This document shows positions 42,318 through 49,923 of a stretch of 64,000 nucleotides of DNA, piece after piece. The stretch is taken from the NCBI GenBank assembly GCA_937907025.1, contig CALESJ010000053.1:62001-126000 (forward strand). The letters are read 5' to 3'. Position 1 is the stretch's first letter. Every line of letters starts with the position of its first letter. Under the pieces are notes generated by a model. That model saw nothing but the letters and a program-made list of their open reading frames with translations, did not search any database and was not told the DNA's origin. This stretch comes from an uncultured Faecalibacterium sp. (lineage in GTDB: Bacteria > Bacillota > Clostridia > Oscillospirales > Ruminococcaceae). The position numbers were made by a program, and so were the translations under genes.

Positions 42318-44228
42318 TCAGTATTCTGCGTCGTCGCCCTCTGCAGGGCCGATACCATACTTTTTGATGCAGCGCCACAGGGTCGTTTTGCTGATTCCCA
42401 GTTCCTGGGCCACCTTGGTCCGATTGCCATGGTATCGGCGCAGAAGCTCTGCAATCTGGTCAGCTCTGCGGTCCCGGTAGCGCACAATCTCCTTGGTACA
42501 GGGGTCCAAACGGGGGCTGACCTGTTCCAGCTGGCTGCGCAGAAAGACTTCATCCACCGTACGCTTTTGGGTCAGCAAAACCGTGCGCTCACAGATGCTG
42601 CTGATCTGGTCCAGATTGCCAGGCCAGTCATAGTCCTGTAAAAATTTCCGTGCCCCCTGGCTCAGCCTTACAAACCGTTTGTATCGCTGCTGCCACAGGT
42701 CCAGGTAATGGTCTATCCATTCGGGAATATCCTCCCGCCGCTGCCGCAGGGGCGGGACCTGCAGACTCAGCGCCGTAAGGGCATAATACAGCTCTCCGCG
42801 AAAGCTGCCTTTCTCCACCATGGCAACGAGGTTGGCTCCGGTGGAAGCTATGACCCGCACTGTTGCCTGGCCAGGCCGGTTGCTGCCATTGTGCCAGAAC
42901 TTGCCCCGGATCAGGCAAAACAGTTTATACTGGGTTTCATAGGGCAGGGCATCCACATGGGCCAGATACAGCGTTCCGTTCTCCGCCAGTTCTGCCATGC
43001 AGGGATTGTCCCGGCGGCTGGTGTAATTGCCAAAGAGCATGGCGTCCACCGTTTCGGGCGGCCAGGCACTGCAATCCACAGACACAAAGGCATTAGCGCG
43101 CAGCAGGCTTTCATTGTGCAGGCACTGGGCCAGCAAACCCTTGCCGGTGCCGTTTTCTCCCTGCAGAAGAACCGGCGCACTATACCGGGCAATGCGCTTG
43201 CCAAGATCCAACAGCTTGCGTGTGACCGCACTGCAGCAGACATAATTTTGAAATCTGCATCCCGCAATGCAGCCCCGCTGGTACAATTCCCGGCGCAGCT
43301 CACTGTCCATACGGATAATGCGGTCACCTTCCTGCAGGGTCAGCAGAACACCGTCGCTGCCTCCGTCCACCCGGATGGGATTGATGCTCACCATCAGTGC
43401 CCGGTCCTGTTCGCCAGGCACTACCGTATAGCTTTCCTGCCCCTGAAGCAGCGCCGCTTCCAGGGCGCCAGGGTCCAGGGCAGGCAGCAGTTCGGTCACC
43501 GGATGACGCAGAACCCGATCCGGTTCCTGCTCTAACAGCCGGTACGCCGCCGCATTGCCCCGGCGGACCGTTCCTTCCCGGTCTACCTGAAGCATACCGC
43601 TCTGGGCGCTGTCCAGCATGACATTAATCTCGGCGCTATTTCGTTTTTCCTGGTCAATGGCCTGGCTGGACAGATTTGCCATCTCCAGAGCCGCCCGCAA
43701 ACTGTCCGGCCCAGCCGGCAAAAAACGGCTGGGCACTCCCAGTTGCCGGGCCTGCTCACAGACAGTGCGGCCCCCAATCAGCGCCAGAGCCCCCTCTGCC
43801 ACGGCATTGGCTACCGCTTGGGTCAGCTCGGCCCGGTCCTGCACCGGGTACGGAACCAGGCGTACCCCAAATAGTTCATTGAAGGCTGACAGGTCCGGAA
43901 ACATATTGGCAATTCCCACCAGCCCCAGCACCGGGCAGTCGACGCCCAGTGTCTGTTTGAGTTCGTTCACCGGGCGGGCAATCTCCTGCATGGTGGCACG
44001 AATTTCCACCAAGGGCAGCGACACGCACCGGCGGAGCAGCGTTGCCTGCAGACCGCGGGCAATGATCAGGTCGCACCCCTGCTGCTGCAAGGTACTGGCC
44101 CGCTGCACCACCCGGTCGGTGGAGATGTATTCCACACATAGCGGTGTCAGGTGTGGAAAATCAGGCAACATGGACGTCAAAAGTTCACAGCTGTCCGGAT
44201 AAGGCGCAAAAATGGCAATTTTGGCCAT
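42318..44228 (-). CDS. PrpR-type enhancer-binding-protein homologue with degenerate AAA+ domain
   Basis: A 636-residue regulator. Layout: PrpR-N-like ligand domain (1-~190, with CDLIIARGLQATLLRR), PAS-like region (~205-320), AAA+ domain (~330-560) and Fis-type helix-turn-helix at the C-terminus (YHGNRTKVAQELGISKTTLW). Walker A is intact (GENGTGKG near 356). The sigma-54 contact loop GAFTGA is missing (LFGNYTSRRDNPCM), and Walker B, normally LFLDEI, reads LYLAHV near 419, lacking both acids. It should therefore neither remodel sigma-54 nor hydrolyse ATP in the usual way. It lies 85 bases downstream of garR, same strand. The ligand is presumably a small acid; unknown. Confidence 0.88.
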   Translation of the reverse strand: MAKIAIFAPYPDSCELLTSMLPDFPHLTPLCVEYISTDRVVQRASTLQQQGCDLIIARGLQATLLRRCVSLPLVEIRATMQEIARPVNELKQTLGVDCPVLGLVGIANMFPDLSAFNELFGVRLVPYPVQDRAELTQAVANAVAEGALALIGGRTVCEQARQLGVPSRFLPAGPDSLRAALEMANLSSQAIDQEKRNSAEINVMLDSAQSGMLQVDREGTVRRGNAAAYRLLEQEPDRVLRHPVTELLPALDPGALEAALLQGQESYTVVPGEQDRALMVSINPIRVDGGSDGVLLTLQEGDRIIRMDSELRRELYQRGCIAGCRFQNYVCCSAVTRKLLDLGKRIARYSAPVLLQGENGTGKGLLAQCLHNESLLRANAFVSVDCSAWPPETVDAMLFGNYTSRRDNPCMAELAENGTLYLAHVDALPYETQYKLFCLIRGKFWHNGSNRPGQATVRVIASTGANLVAMVEKGSFRGELYYALTALSLQVPPLRQRREDIPEWIDHYLDLWQQRYKRFVRLSQGARKFLQDYDWPGNLDQISSICERTVLLTQKRTVDEVFLRSQLEQVSPRLDPCTKEIVRYRDRRADQIAELLRRYHGNRTKVAQELGISKTTLWRCIKKYGIGPAEGDDAEY

Positions 44229-44313
44229 GGTGGAGCATCCTCCTGTGCGGCCCGCAGGCCGTTCTTTTACCTACAAAAGTAACAGCCTCACCCCGGTTTG
44301 TCAACCATTCGCC

Positions 44314-45192
44314 TTACCGGCCCAGCTTCAGCCCGGTGAGGTGCTCATAAAACTTGGCAATGGCGCTGTGGTCATTCTGACCGCAGCCGTTGTTGTGCAG
44401 CCACTGCAGCACTTCCTGCACTTCGGCGGTCATGGGCAGGGGCGACCCAACCATGTGGGCACAGTCCAGGGCATTTTTTAGGTCCTTGATGTGCAGATCG
44501 ACCCGGAACCCGGGCTTATCGTTGCCTTCCAGCATCATGGGCGCCTTGGCGTTCATGACAGTGCTGCCGGCCAGACCGCCTTTAATGGCCTGGAACACCA
44601 GTTCGGGGTCTACCCCCGCCTTCTGGGCCAGGGTCAGGGCTTCCGCCAGGGCTTGGATGTTGCAGGCCACAATGATCTGGTTGGCCAGCTTGGTGGTGTT
44701 GCCGGCGCCCACTTCGCCACAGCGCACCACACTGGAACCCATAGCGCTCAGCAGCGGCTTGTAGCGGTCAAATACTTCCTGTTTGCCACCCACCATGAAG
44801 GACAGAGTCCCATCAATAGCCTTGGGCTCACCGCCGGACACCGGTGCGTCCAGCATCTCGATGCCGCGCTGGACCAGTGCGGCGGCTACCTCTTTGCTGG
44901 CCAGGGGATTGATGGAGCTCATATCGATATACACGCTGCCCGGATGCATATGGGCAGCCACGCCGTCCTCCCCCAGCATGACCTGCTTGACCTGCGGGGA
45001 ATCCGGCAGCATGGTCAGTACCACATCGCAGGTTTCCCCGATCCGCTTGTTCTCGGCCTTCTGGGCGCCCAGGGCCACCAGTTCATCGGCAGCCTTGTTG
45101 AAGCTGCTAACCGTCAGGTCATATCCGGCTTTGAGCAAATTTTTGGCCATAGGCTTGCCCATAATCCCCAGACCGATCATTCCGATTTTCAT
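44314..45192 (-). CDS. garR: Tartronate semialdehyde (2-hydroxy-3-oxopropionate) reductase
   Basis: A 292-residue beta-hydroxyacid dehydrogenase. NAD(P) motif IGMIGLGIMGKPMAKNLLKA (residues 3-22), substrate block DAPVSGGEPKAIDGTLSFMV near 117-136, catalytic Lys in GAGNTTKLANQI near 166-177, and KDLKNALD near 237. Length and motifs match GarR/GlxR, which reduces tartronate semialdehyde to D-glycerate. The ATG at 45192 follows GAGGTG; the longer frame upstream crosses the promoter. With GarD and glycerate kinase in the same window it completes most of a galactarate route. Other hydroxyisobutyrate-dehydrogenase-like activities are possible. Confidence 0.88.
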   Translation of the reverse strand: MKIGMIGLGIMGKPMAKNLLKAGYDLTVSSFNKAADELVALGAQKAENKRIGETCDVVLTMLPDSPQVKQVMLGEDGVAAHMHPGSVYIDMSSINPLASKEVAAALVQRGIEMLDAPVSGGEPKAIDGTLSFMVGGKQEVFDRYKPLLSAMGSSVVRCGEVGAGNTTKLANQIIVACNIQALAEALTLAQKAGVDPELVFQAIKGGLAGSTVMNAKAPMMLEGNDKPGFRVDLHIKDLKNALDCAHMVGSPLPMTAEVQEVLQWLHNNGCGQNDHSAIAKFYEHLTGLKLGR

Positions 45193-45246
45193 ACAATGCA
45201 CCTCTTTCATGGGCCGCTGCAGGGCGGCTGTATTGGTTTTGGCTTT

Positions 45247-45275
45247 ATTATAAAAAAGCCGCCTGCCAGCGGCAA
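45247..45275 (-). promoter_or_regulatory. Promoter of garR
   Basis: Minus-strand TTGCCG (plus 45270-45275), 17 bases, TATAAT (plus 45247-45252); predicted transcript start about 50 bases ahead of the garR ATG. Confidence 0.7.
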
Positions 45276-45318
45276 GACGCAATCTGCACAAATTCCGTGC
45301 TGGATTTTGCCAAGGCTG

Positions 45319-45350
45319 CTGAAATTTCAGTTTTTGAAATTAGTATTTCA
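45319..45350. promoter_or_regulatory. Clustered TGAAAT palindromes upstream of garR
   Basis: A perfect 12-base palindrome CTGAAATTTCAG (45319-45330) is followed by TGAAAT-N4-ATTTCA (45335-45350): four half sites in 32 bases, 44-75 bases upstream of the garR -35. Candidate binding site for the downstream AAA+/Fis-HTH regulator or for CdaR. Confidence 0.5.
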
Positions 45351-45417
45351 TTTTATGGAACATTCTGTCCGGTTTTCCTGCCGCAGAATCGGCAGCGGAT
45401 ACATGGATGCACAAAAT

Positions 45418-45655
45418 AGCCCCCGGCAAAGCCGGGGGGTTGAGTAAGCTCTATAAGGGCATTGTACCGGCAAGCCTCTCAAGAGGCACTGAAAAATCCG
45501 CCACTTGCATCACTTGCCCCACAGCCCGTAAACGGGCGCTATTTATCCAAGATCAGCTTTCTTGACAATAGTAAAGTTGCTGACCTCTTCTCTCTTCGCT
45601 CGATGCTTGAAGCTAAAGCTTTTTTACTCTCCCCAGCAAAGCTGGGGGTTCTCAT
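45418..45655. mobile_element. Non-coding hairpin-ended element, probable IS200/IS605-derived remnant
   Basis: About 240 bases without a credible gene, bounded by two near-identical hairpins with the same AAA loop: CCCCGGC-AAA-GCCGGGG (45421-45437) and CCCCAGC-AAA-GCTGGGG (45631-45647). A GC-rich hairpin near each end is the layout of IS200/IS605 transposons and their non-autonomous derivatives. The interior holds further small inverted repeats (GCCCGTAAACGGGC at about 45524-45537, AAGCTAAAGCTT at about 45610-45621). No TnpA or TnpB reading frame. The boundaries and family are inference. An omega-RNA or other structured RNA remnant is an alternative. Confidence 0.45.
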
Positions 45656-45670
45656 TTTGCTAAGGCATGC

Positions 45671-45710
45671 AAAAGAATAAGGGCAAGGACGATTCTGTCC
45701 TTGCCCTTAT
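45671..45710 (-). terminator. Terminator after tRNA-Ser
   Basis: Perfect 14-base arms (45677-45690 and 45697-45710), six-base loop, and minus-strand TCTTTT tail, starting 2 bases after the tRNA 3' end. Confidence 0.9.
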
Positions 45711-45711
45711 C

Positions 45712-45803
45712 TGGCGGAGCATCAGAGATTTGAACTCTGGCGGCGCTGTTAACGCCCTATCGCATTTCGAGTGCGACCTCTTCGACCTCTTGAGTAATGC
45801 TCC
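45712..45803 (-). tRNA. tRNA-Ser (anticodon CGA), CCA encoded
   Basis: 92 nt on the minus strand. The acceptor GGAGCAT pairs with ATGCTCC, with discriminator G and an encoded CCA end. The anticodon stem TCGCA/TGCGA encloses loop CTCGAAA, giving anticodon CGA (reads UCG). A long GC-rich variable arm (TAGGGCG...CGCCG) marks a class II serine tRNA. The T arm is CCAGAGTTCAAATCTCTG. It has its own strong promoter and terminator. Confidence 0.95.
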
Positions 45804-45837
45804 TTCTTGGCTGTGCATCCGGCACAGCGTACAAATT

Positions 45838-45866
45838 ATTATACCAAACGCGTTTCCCTGCGTCAA
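45838..45866 (-). promoter_or_regulatory. Promoter of tRNA-Ser
   Basis: Minus-strand TTGACG (plus 45861-45866), 17 bases, TATAAT (plus 45838-45843), near consensus, about 35 bases ahead of the mature tRNA 5' end. A small hairpin (45811-45827) lies in the 5' leader. Confidence 0.85.
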
Positions 45867-45909
45867 GGGTCAGGGAGGCGCTGTGGCGCTCTTTTTCGGG
45901 CCCGGCAGT

Positions 45910-46428
45910 TTAAAACAGGTGCTGTTTCTGCATGGGGCCGGGGGCGAAGGGTGTTTCCTCATAGTGGCGGCGGATGAACACCTGCCGGGTCTTTTTGCCC
46001 ACGCCCCGGCCATGGGGTTTGGGTGCCGAGGCATAGGTGCAGCTGATGTTGTAATACCCCCGCATATGGGCCACCAGATACTGGGCCACGGCGGGCAGGC
46101 AGTCGGTGTCGTCGATGTTCTCGTAGTTGTAATCGCTGTACAGGAAGGCGGTTTCTTCCCCATCGCAGACCAGGGTAATGCCCTCGGCATCCAGGCGCAC
46201 CTCATCCACCACGCTCTGGCGCATGCCGGCCAGGCCGCATTCGCTGGCCAGGCGGGCCGCCCGGGCGCGCTGGTCCATGGGCACCGACTGGGGGTCCAGT
46301 TCCTCACTGCCCCGCTGCCCGATCTCCAGCAGAATATCCCGCATCATGCGGCTTTCCAGCAGCGGCCGGATCTTTTCCTTGGCCCGTGCTTCGCCTGTTT
46401 TTGCCTGGATCTTGTGGATGATCCCCAT
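45910..46428 (-). CDS. Hypothetical protein, 172 residues
   Basis: A soluble protein I do not recognise. The first ~75 residues are charged and helical (IHKIQAKTGEARAKEKIRPL, MDQRARAARLASECGLAGM). The rest looks alpha/beta (ITLVCDGEETAFLYSDYNYE, YLVAHMRGYYNISCTYAS) and ends with a basic, aromatic tail. No signal peptide or membrane segment. AGGAGGGAC is 8 bases ahead of the ATG, and a TATACT -10 lies at plus 46495-46500, so it is probably expressed on its own. The strong ribosome site and clean frame support a real gene; function unknown. Confidence 0.75.
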   Translation of the reverse strand: MGIIHKIQAKTGEARAKEKIRPLLESRMMRDILLEIGQRGSEELDPQSVPMDQRARAARLASECGLAGMRQSVVDEVRLDAEGITLVCDGEETAFLYSDYNYENIDDTDCLPAVAQYLVAHMRGYYNISCTYASAPKPHGRGVGKKTRQVFIRRHYEETPFAPGPMQKQHLF

Positions 46429-46494
46429 TGCGAACGTCCCTCCTGTTTGTATTTCCGCAAAACGGGCTGCCATTCGGCTACTGCCCCAATGATA

Positions 46495-46524
46495 AGTATA
46501 CCACAACAAAACGGGGCATGCCAG
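46495..46524 (-). promoter_or_regulatory. Probable promoter of the 172-residue hypothetical protein
   Basis: Minus-strand TATACT (plus 46495-46500) with CTGGCA 18 bases upstream (plus 46519-46524), partly inside the argD terminator hairpin. Confidence 0.45.
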
Positions 46525-46545
46525 AAGAAAATTGCGGCATGCCCC
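46505..46545 (-). terminator. Terminator of the arg operon
   Basis: Perfect ten-base arms (46513-46522 and 46536-46545) with a 13-base loop and minus-strand GTTTTGTT tail, 30 bases after the argD stop. Confidence 0.8.
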
Positions 46546-46574
46546 ATGGAAAACTATTCGTTTTTTGCCCAATC

Positions 46575-47753
46575 TCAGGCGGCTTCCAGCACCTTGCGCA
46601 GGATGGCCAGAGCGTTCTGCACGTCCTGTTCGGTAAGAATCAGCGGCGGCAGCAGGCGGATGCGGTCCTTGGCCGTGAGCACCAGCAGGCCCTGCTTCTC
46701 GCAGGCGGCGCGGATGTCGGCGGCTTTCAGCCCGTCGGCCAGCTGGATGCCGATCATCAGGCCCAGGCCGCTGACGCCCTGCACATGGGGCAGGGTGCGC
46801 AGGCCGGTCCACAGGGCGGCGGCGCAGTCGTTGACGTTCTGCATGAACTCCTCGTCCATGGTGTCCAGCACGGCGCAGGCACCGGCACACACCACCGGGT
46901 TGCCGCCGAAGGTGGACCCGTGGCTGCCGGGTCCCATGTGGGAGGCCACCTTCTCGGTGGTGACCACGGCGCCGATGGGCAGCCCGCCGCCCAGGCCCTT
47001 GGCCAGGGTGACGATGTCCGGGCGCAGATGGTAGTTCTCGCAGGCCAGGAACTTGCCGGTGCGGCCCACGCCAGTCTGCACCTCATCCACAATGAGCAGA
47101 ATGTCCTTGGCGGCGCACAGGTCGGCCACGGCGTGGACGTACTCCGGGTCCAGGGCCACCACGCCGCCCTCGCCCTGCACCAGCTCCATCATGACGGCGC
47201 AGGTGTGCTCATCGGCAGCGGCTTCCAGGGCGGCAAAGTCCCCGGCGGGGACGTAGGCGAACTCCCCAGGGAAGGGCCCGAAATCATGGTGGAAGACATC
47301 CTGGCCGGTGGCGGTCAGGGTGGCCAGGGTGCGGCCGTGGAAGGAGTTCACCAGGGTGATGACCTTGCTGCGGCCCTCGCCGTAGGTATCCACGCTGTAC
47401 TTGCGGGCGCACTTGATAGCGCCCTCGTTGGCCTCGGCGCCGGAGTTGCCGAAGAACACCCGGTCCAGGCCGGTGCGGTGGCAGATGCGCCGGGCCAGGC
47501 GGCCGCAGGGGGCGGTATAATACAGGTTGGAGGTGTGCTGCACCTTGGCGGCCTGTTCGGTGACGGCCTGGAGCCAGGCGGGGTGGGCGTAGCCCAGGGC
47601 GTTGACCCCGATGCCGGAGGTGAAATCCAGGTAGCGTTTGCCGTCGGCGTCGATGGCGGTCATGCCCTCGCCCCGCTCAATGACGATGGGGCTGCGGCCG
47701 TAGGTGTGCATGATGTATTTATTGTCCCGGTCGATGACCTTCTGGGTATTCAT
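46575..47753 (-). CDS. argD: Acetylornithine aminotransferase
   Basis: A 392-residue class III PLP aminotransferase. LDFTSGIGVNALGYAHP near 42-58, FGNSGAEANEGAIKCARKYS near 97-116, the PLP-phosphate Asp in LLIVDEVQTGVGRTGK near 212-227, and the Schiff-base Lys in VTLAKGLGGGLPIGA near 240-254. It makes N-acetylornithine from N-acetylglutamate semialdehyde. Last gene of the arginine operon, 21 bases after argB. The context separates it from GABA or ornithine aminotransferases. Confidence 0.96.
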   Translation of the reverse strand: MNTQKVIDRDNKYIMHTYGRSPIVIERGEGMTAIDADGKRYLDFTSGIGVNALGYAHPAWLQAVTEQAAKVQHTSNLYYTAPCGRLARRICHRTGLDRVFFGNSGAEANEGAIKCARKYSVDTYGEGRSKVITLVNSFHGRTLATLTATGQDVFHHDFGPFPGEFAYVPAGDFAALEAAADEHTCAVMMELVQGEGGVVALDPEYVHAVADLCAAKDILLIVDEVQTGVGRTGKFLACENYHLRPDIVTLAKGLGGGLPIGAVVTTEKVASHMGPGSHGSTFGGNPVVCAGACAVLDTMDEEFMQNVNDCAAALWTGLRTLPHVQGVSGLGLMIGIQLADGLKAADIRAACEKQGLLVLTAKDRIRLLPPLILTEQDVQNALAILRKVLEAA

Positions 47754-47774
47754 GAACGAAACCTCCTTGGGGGA

Positions 47775-48632
47775 TCAGCGGTTGTGGCCGCGATAGAACA
47801 GGGTGCCGGACCCGCGGTCGGAGAACATTTCCAGCAGGATGGAATGGGGTACCCGGCCGTCGATGATGACCGCCTCGTTCACGCCGCGGCGGATGGCGTC
47901 GGCCATGCCGTCGATCTTGGGCAGCATGCCCCCGGCGATGACGCCCTCGGCCTTGTAGCCTTCGATCTCGGAGAGTTCCACCTCCGGGATGAGGGTGGAA
48001 TCATCGTTTTTATCCCGCAGCAGGCCGGTGATGTCGGTCATGGAAACCAGCTTTTCGGCGCCCAGGGCCACGGCGATGGCTGCGGCGGCGGTGTCGGCGT
48101 TGACGTTGTACAGCACACCGTTCTCCGGATCCATGCCCACGGTGGCCACCACCGGGATGAACTGGTCATCCAGCAGGTGGTTGATCAGGGTGGTGCTGAT
48201 GCCGGTGATCTCGCCCACAAAGCCCAGGTCGGCCTTTGTGTAGCGGCGGCAGCTGATGGTGTTGCCGTCCATGCCGCACAGGCCTACGCCCCGTCCCTTG
48301 AGCAGGGCCACCAGGTCCTTGTTCACCTGCCCGGCCAGCACCTGCTGGACCACGGTCATGGTTTCGGCGTCGGTGTAGCGCAGGCCGTTGACGAATTTGG
48401 ATTCAATGCCCAGCTTTTTGAGCATGGCGTTGATGGCGGGGCCGCCCCCGTGGACCAGCACCACCCGGACCCCCAGCAGGGTCAGGGTGACCAGGTCGTT
48501 CATCACGGCCAGTTTCAGCTGGCCGTTGACCATGGCGTTGCCGCCGTATTTGATGACCAGGGTCTTGCCGTGGTACTTCTGGATATAGGGCGTGGCTTCG
48601 GAAAAGAGCCGCGCCATCTCTTCATTTTTCAT
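47775..48632 (-). CDS. argB: Acetylglutamate kinase
   Basis: A 285-residue amino-acid kinase. KTLVIKYGGNAMVNGQLK near 20-37, VVLVHGGGPAINAML near 56-70, FVNGLRYTDAETM near 79-91, and the C-terminal GVNEAVIIDGRVPHSILLEM. It phosphorylates N-acetylglutamate, usually the arginine feedback point of the pathway. Between argJ and argD with short gaps. Confidence 0.97.
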   Translation of the reverse strand: MKNEEMARLFSEATPYIQKYHGKTLVIKYGGNAMVNGQLKLAVMNDLVTLTLLGVRVVLVHGGGPAINAMLKKLGIESKFVNGLRYTDAETMTVVQQVLAGQVNKDLVALLKGRGVGLCGMDGNTISCRRYTKADLGFVGEITGISTTLINHLLDDQFIPVVATVGMDPENGVLYNVNADTAAAAIAVALGAEKLVSMTDITGLLRDKNDDSTLIPEVELSEIEGYKAEGVIAGGMLPKIDGMADAIRRGVNEAVIIDGRVPHSILLEMFSDRGSGTLFYRGHNR

Positions 48633-48657
48633 GGTTGTTCTCCCCCGTCCGGCACGC

Positions 48658-49884
48658 TCAGGTGCGGTAATCCCCGTTGATCTTGACGTAATCGTAGGTC
48701 AGGTCGCAGCCCCAGGCCTTGGCCGTGGCGTCGCCGCAGCCCAGGTCCACCAGGATCTGGATCTCGCTCTCTTTCAAAATCTTGGCGGCTTCCTCCTCGC
48801 TGAAGATGTGGTGGGCGGCGTTCTCGCACACCAGCACCTCACCGGCGGCGCTCTTCAGGCGGACGCTGGTCTTGTCGATGGAGAAATCTCCCGGCGTGTA
48901 ACCGATGGCGCACAGCACCCGCCCCCAGTTGGCGTCGGCGCCGAACATGGCGGCCTTGAACAGGGTGGAGTGGATGACGCTGCGGGACACATCCCGGGCG
49001 ATCTGCAAAGTGGGGGCACCGGTGACGATGCACTCCAGCAGCTTGGTGGCGCCTTCGCCGTCCCCGGCCAGCTCCCGGCAGAGGGTTTCGGCCACCTGGG
49101 TCAGGGCCGCCACAAAGGTGTGGTAATCCTCGCTGTCGGCGGCCACGGGGGCATTGCCCGCCAGGCCGGAGGCCAGCAGCATGACCGTATCGTTGGTGGA
49201 GGTATCGCCATCCACCGAGATCTGGTTGAAGGTGGCGGGCACCACGGTGGACAGGGCCTTCTGGAGCACGGCGGGTTCCACGGCGGCGTCGGTGGTGATG
49301 AACAGCAGCATGGTGGCCATGTTGGGGTGGATCATGCCGGAGCCCTTGGCGATGGCGCCCATACGGCAGGTCTTGCCCCCCAGGGTGAATTCTACGGCCA
49401 CCTGTTTGGGGTGGGTATCGGTGGTCATGATGGCAAAGGCGGCGTTCAGGCTGCCCTGGGCGCTGTGGGCCAGCTGGGCCGCGCAGGCCGGGATGCCGGA
49501 GGCAAAGGGCGCGATGCTCATGGCCTGGCCGATGACGCCGGTGGATGCGGGCAATACATCGTTTTCGTCCACACCCAGGGCCTGGGCTGCCAGGCGGCAG
49601 GTTTCCCGGGCCAGTTCCACGCCGCCGGGGGCGCAGGTGTTGGCATTGCCGGAGTTGACCAGGATGGCCTGGGCATAACCGTCGGCCAGGTGTTCCCGGT
49701 CCACCGTGATGGGGGCGCCGTAGACCTTGTTGGTGGTATAGCAGGCGGCGCCCGCACAGCGCACGTCGGCTTTGATCAAGGCCAGGTCCGGCTTGGCATG
49801 GTTATGCCGGATGCCGCAGTGGATGCCTGCGGCGGAAAATCCCTGCGGCGCGCACACGCCGCCTTCAATGGTGGTAAAGTTCAT
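48658..49884 (-). CDS. argJ: Ornithine acetyltransferase / N-acetylglutamate synthase
   Basis: A 408-residue autoprocessing Ntn-type enzyme. The self-cleavage site is in GSGMIHPNMATMLLF (cleavage before the Thr of MAT, near 190). ASTGVIGQAMSIAPF near 114-128 and GDTSTNDTVMLLASG near 225-239 are typical. ArgJ recycles the acetyl group from acetylornithine to glutamate, which explains why neither argA nor argE is needed in this cluster. 25 bases before argB. Confidence 0.97.
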   Translation of the reverse strand: MNFTTIEGGVCAPQGFSAAGIHCGIRHNHAKPDLALIKADVRCAGAACYTTNKVYGAPITVDREHLADGYAQAILVNSGNANTCAPGGVELARETCRLAAQALGVDENDVLPASTGVIGQAMSIAPFASGIPACAAQLAHSAQGSLNAAFAIMTTDTHPKQVAVEFTLGGKTCRMGAIAKGSGMIHPNMATMLLFITTDAAVEPAVLQKALSTVVPATFNQISVDGDTSTNDTVMLLASGLAGNAPVAADSEDYHTFVAALTQVAETLCRELAGDGEGATKLLECIVTGAPTLQIARDVSRSVIHSTLFKAAMFGADANWGRVLCAIGYTPGDFSIDKTSVRLKSAAGEVLVCENAAHHIFSEEEAAKILKESEIQILVDLGCGDATAKAWGCDLTYDYVKINGDYRT

Positions 49885-49923
49885 GGTTTCTCCCCCTCTT
49901 CAAGGATGCGGCCGCTGCCGCGT

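Noticed and set aside
42318..45192. Sigma-54 promoter for garR
   Set aside because: No GG-N10-GC element was found; a TTGCCG-17-TATAAT promoter is present, and the regulator lacks GAFTGA.
45418..45803. Integrated prophage or genomic island at tRNA-Ser
   Set aside because: No integrase, no duplicated tRNA 3' end and no phage genes in the flanks; only a short hairpin-ended element is seen.
46428..48680. 750-codon plus-strand frame over argD/argB
   Set aside because: Antisense shadow; argD and argB are unambiguous on the minus strand.
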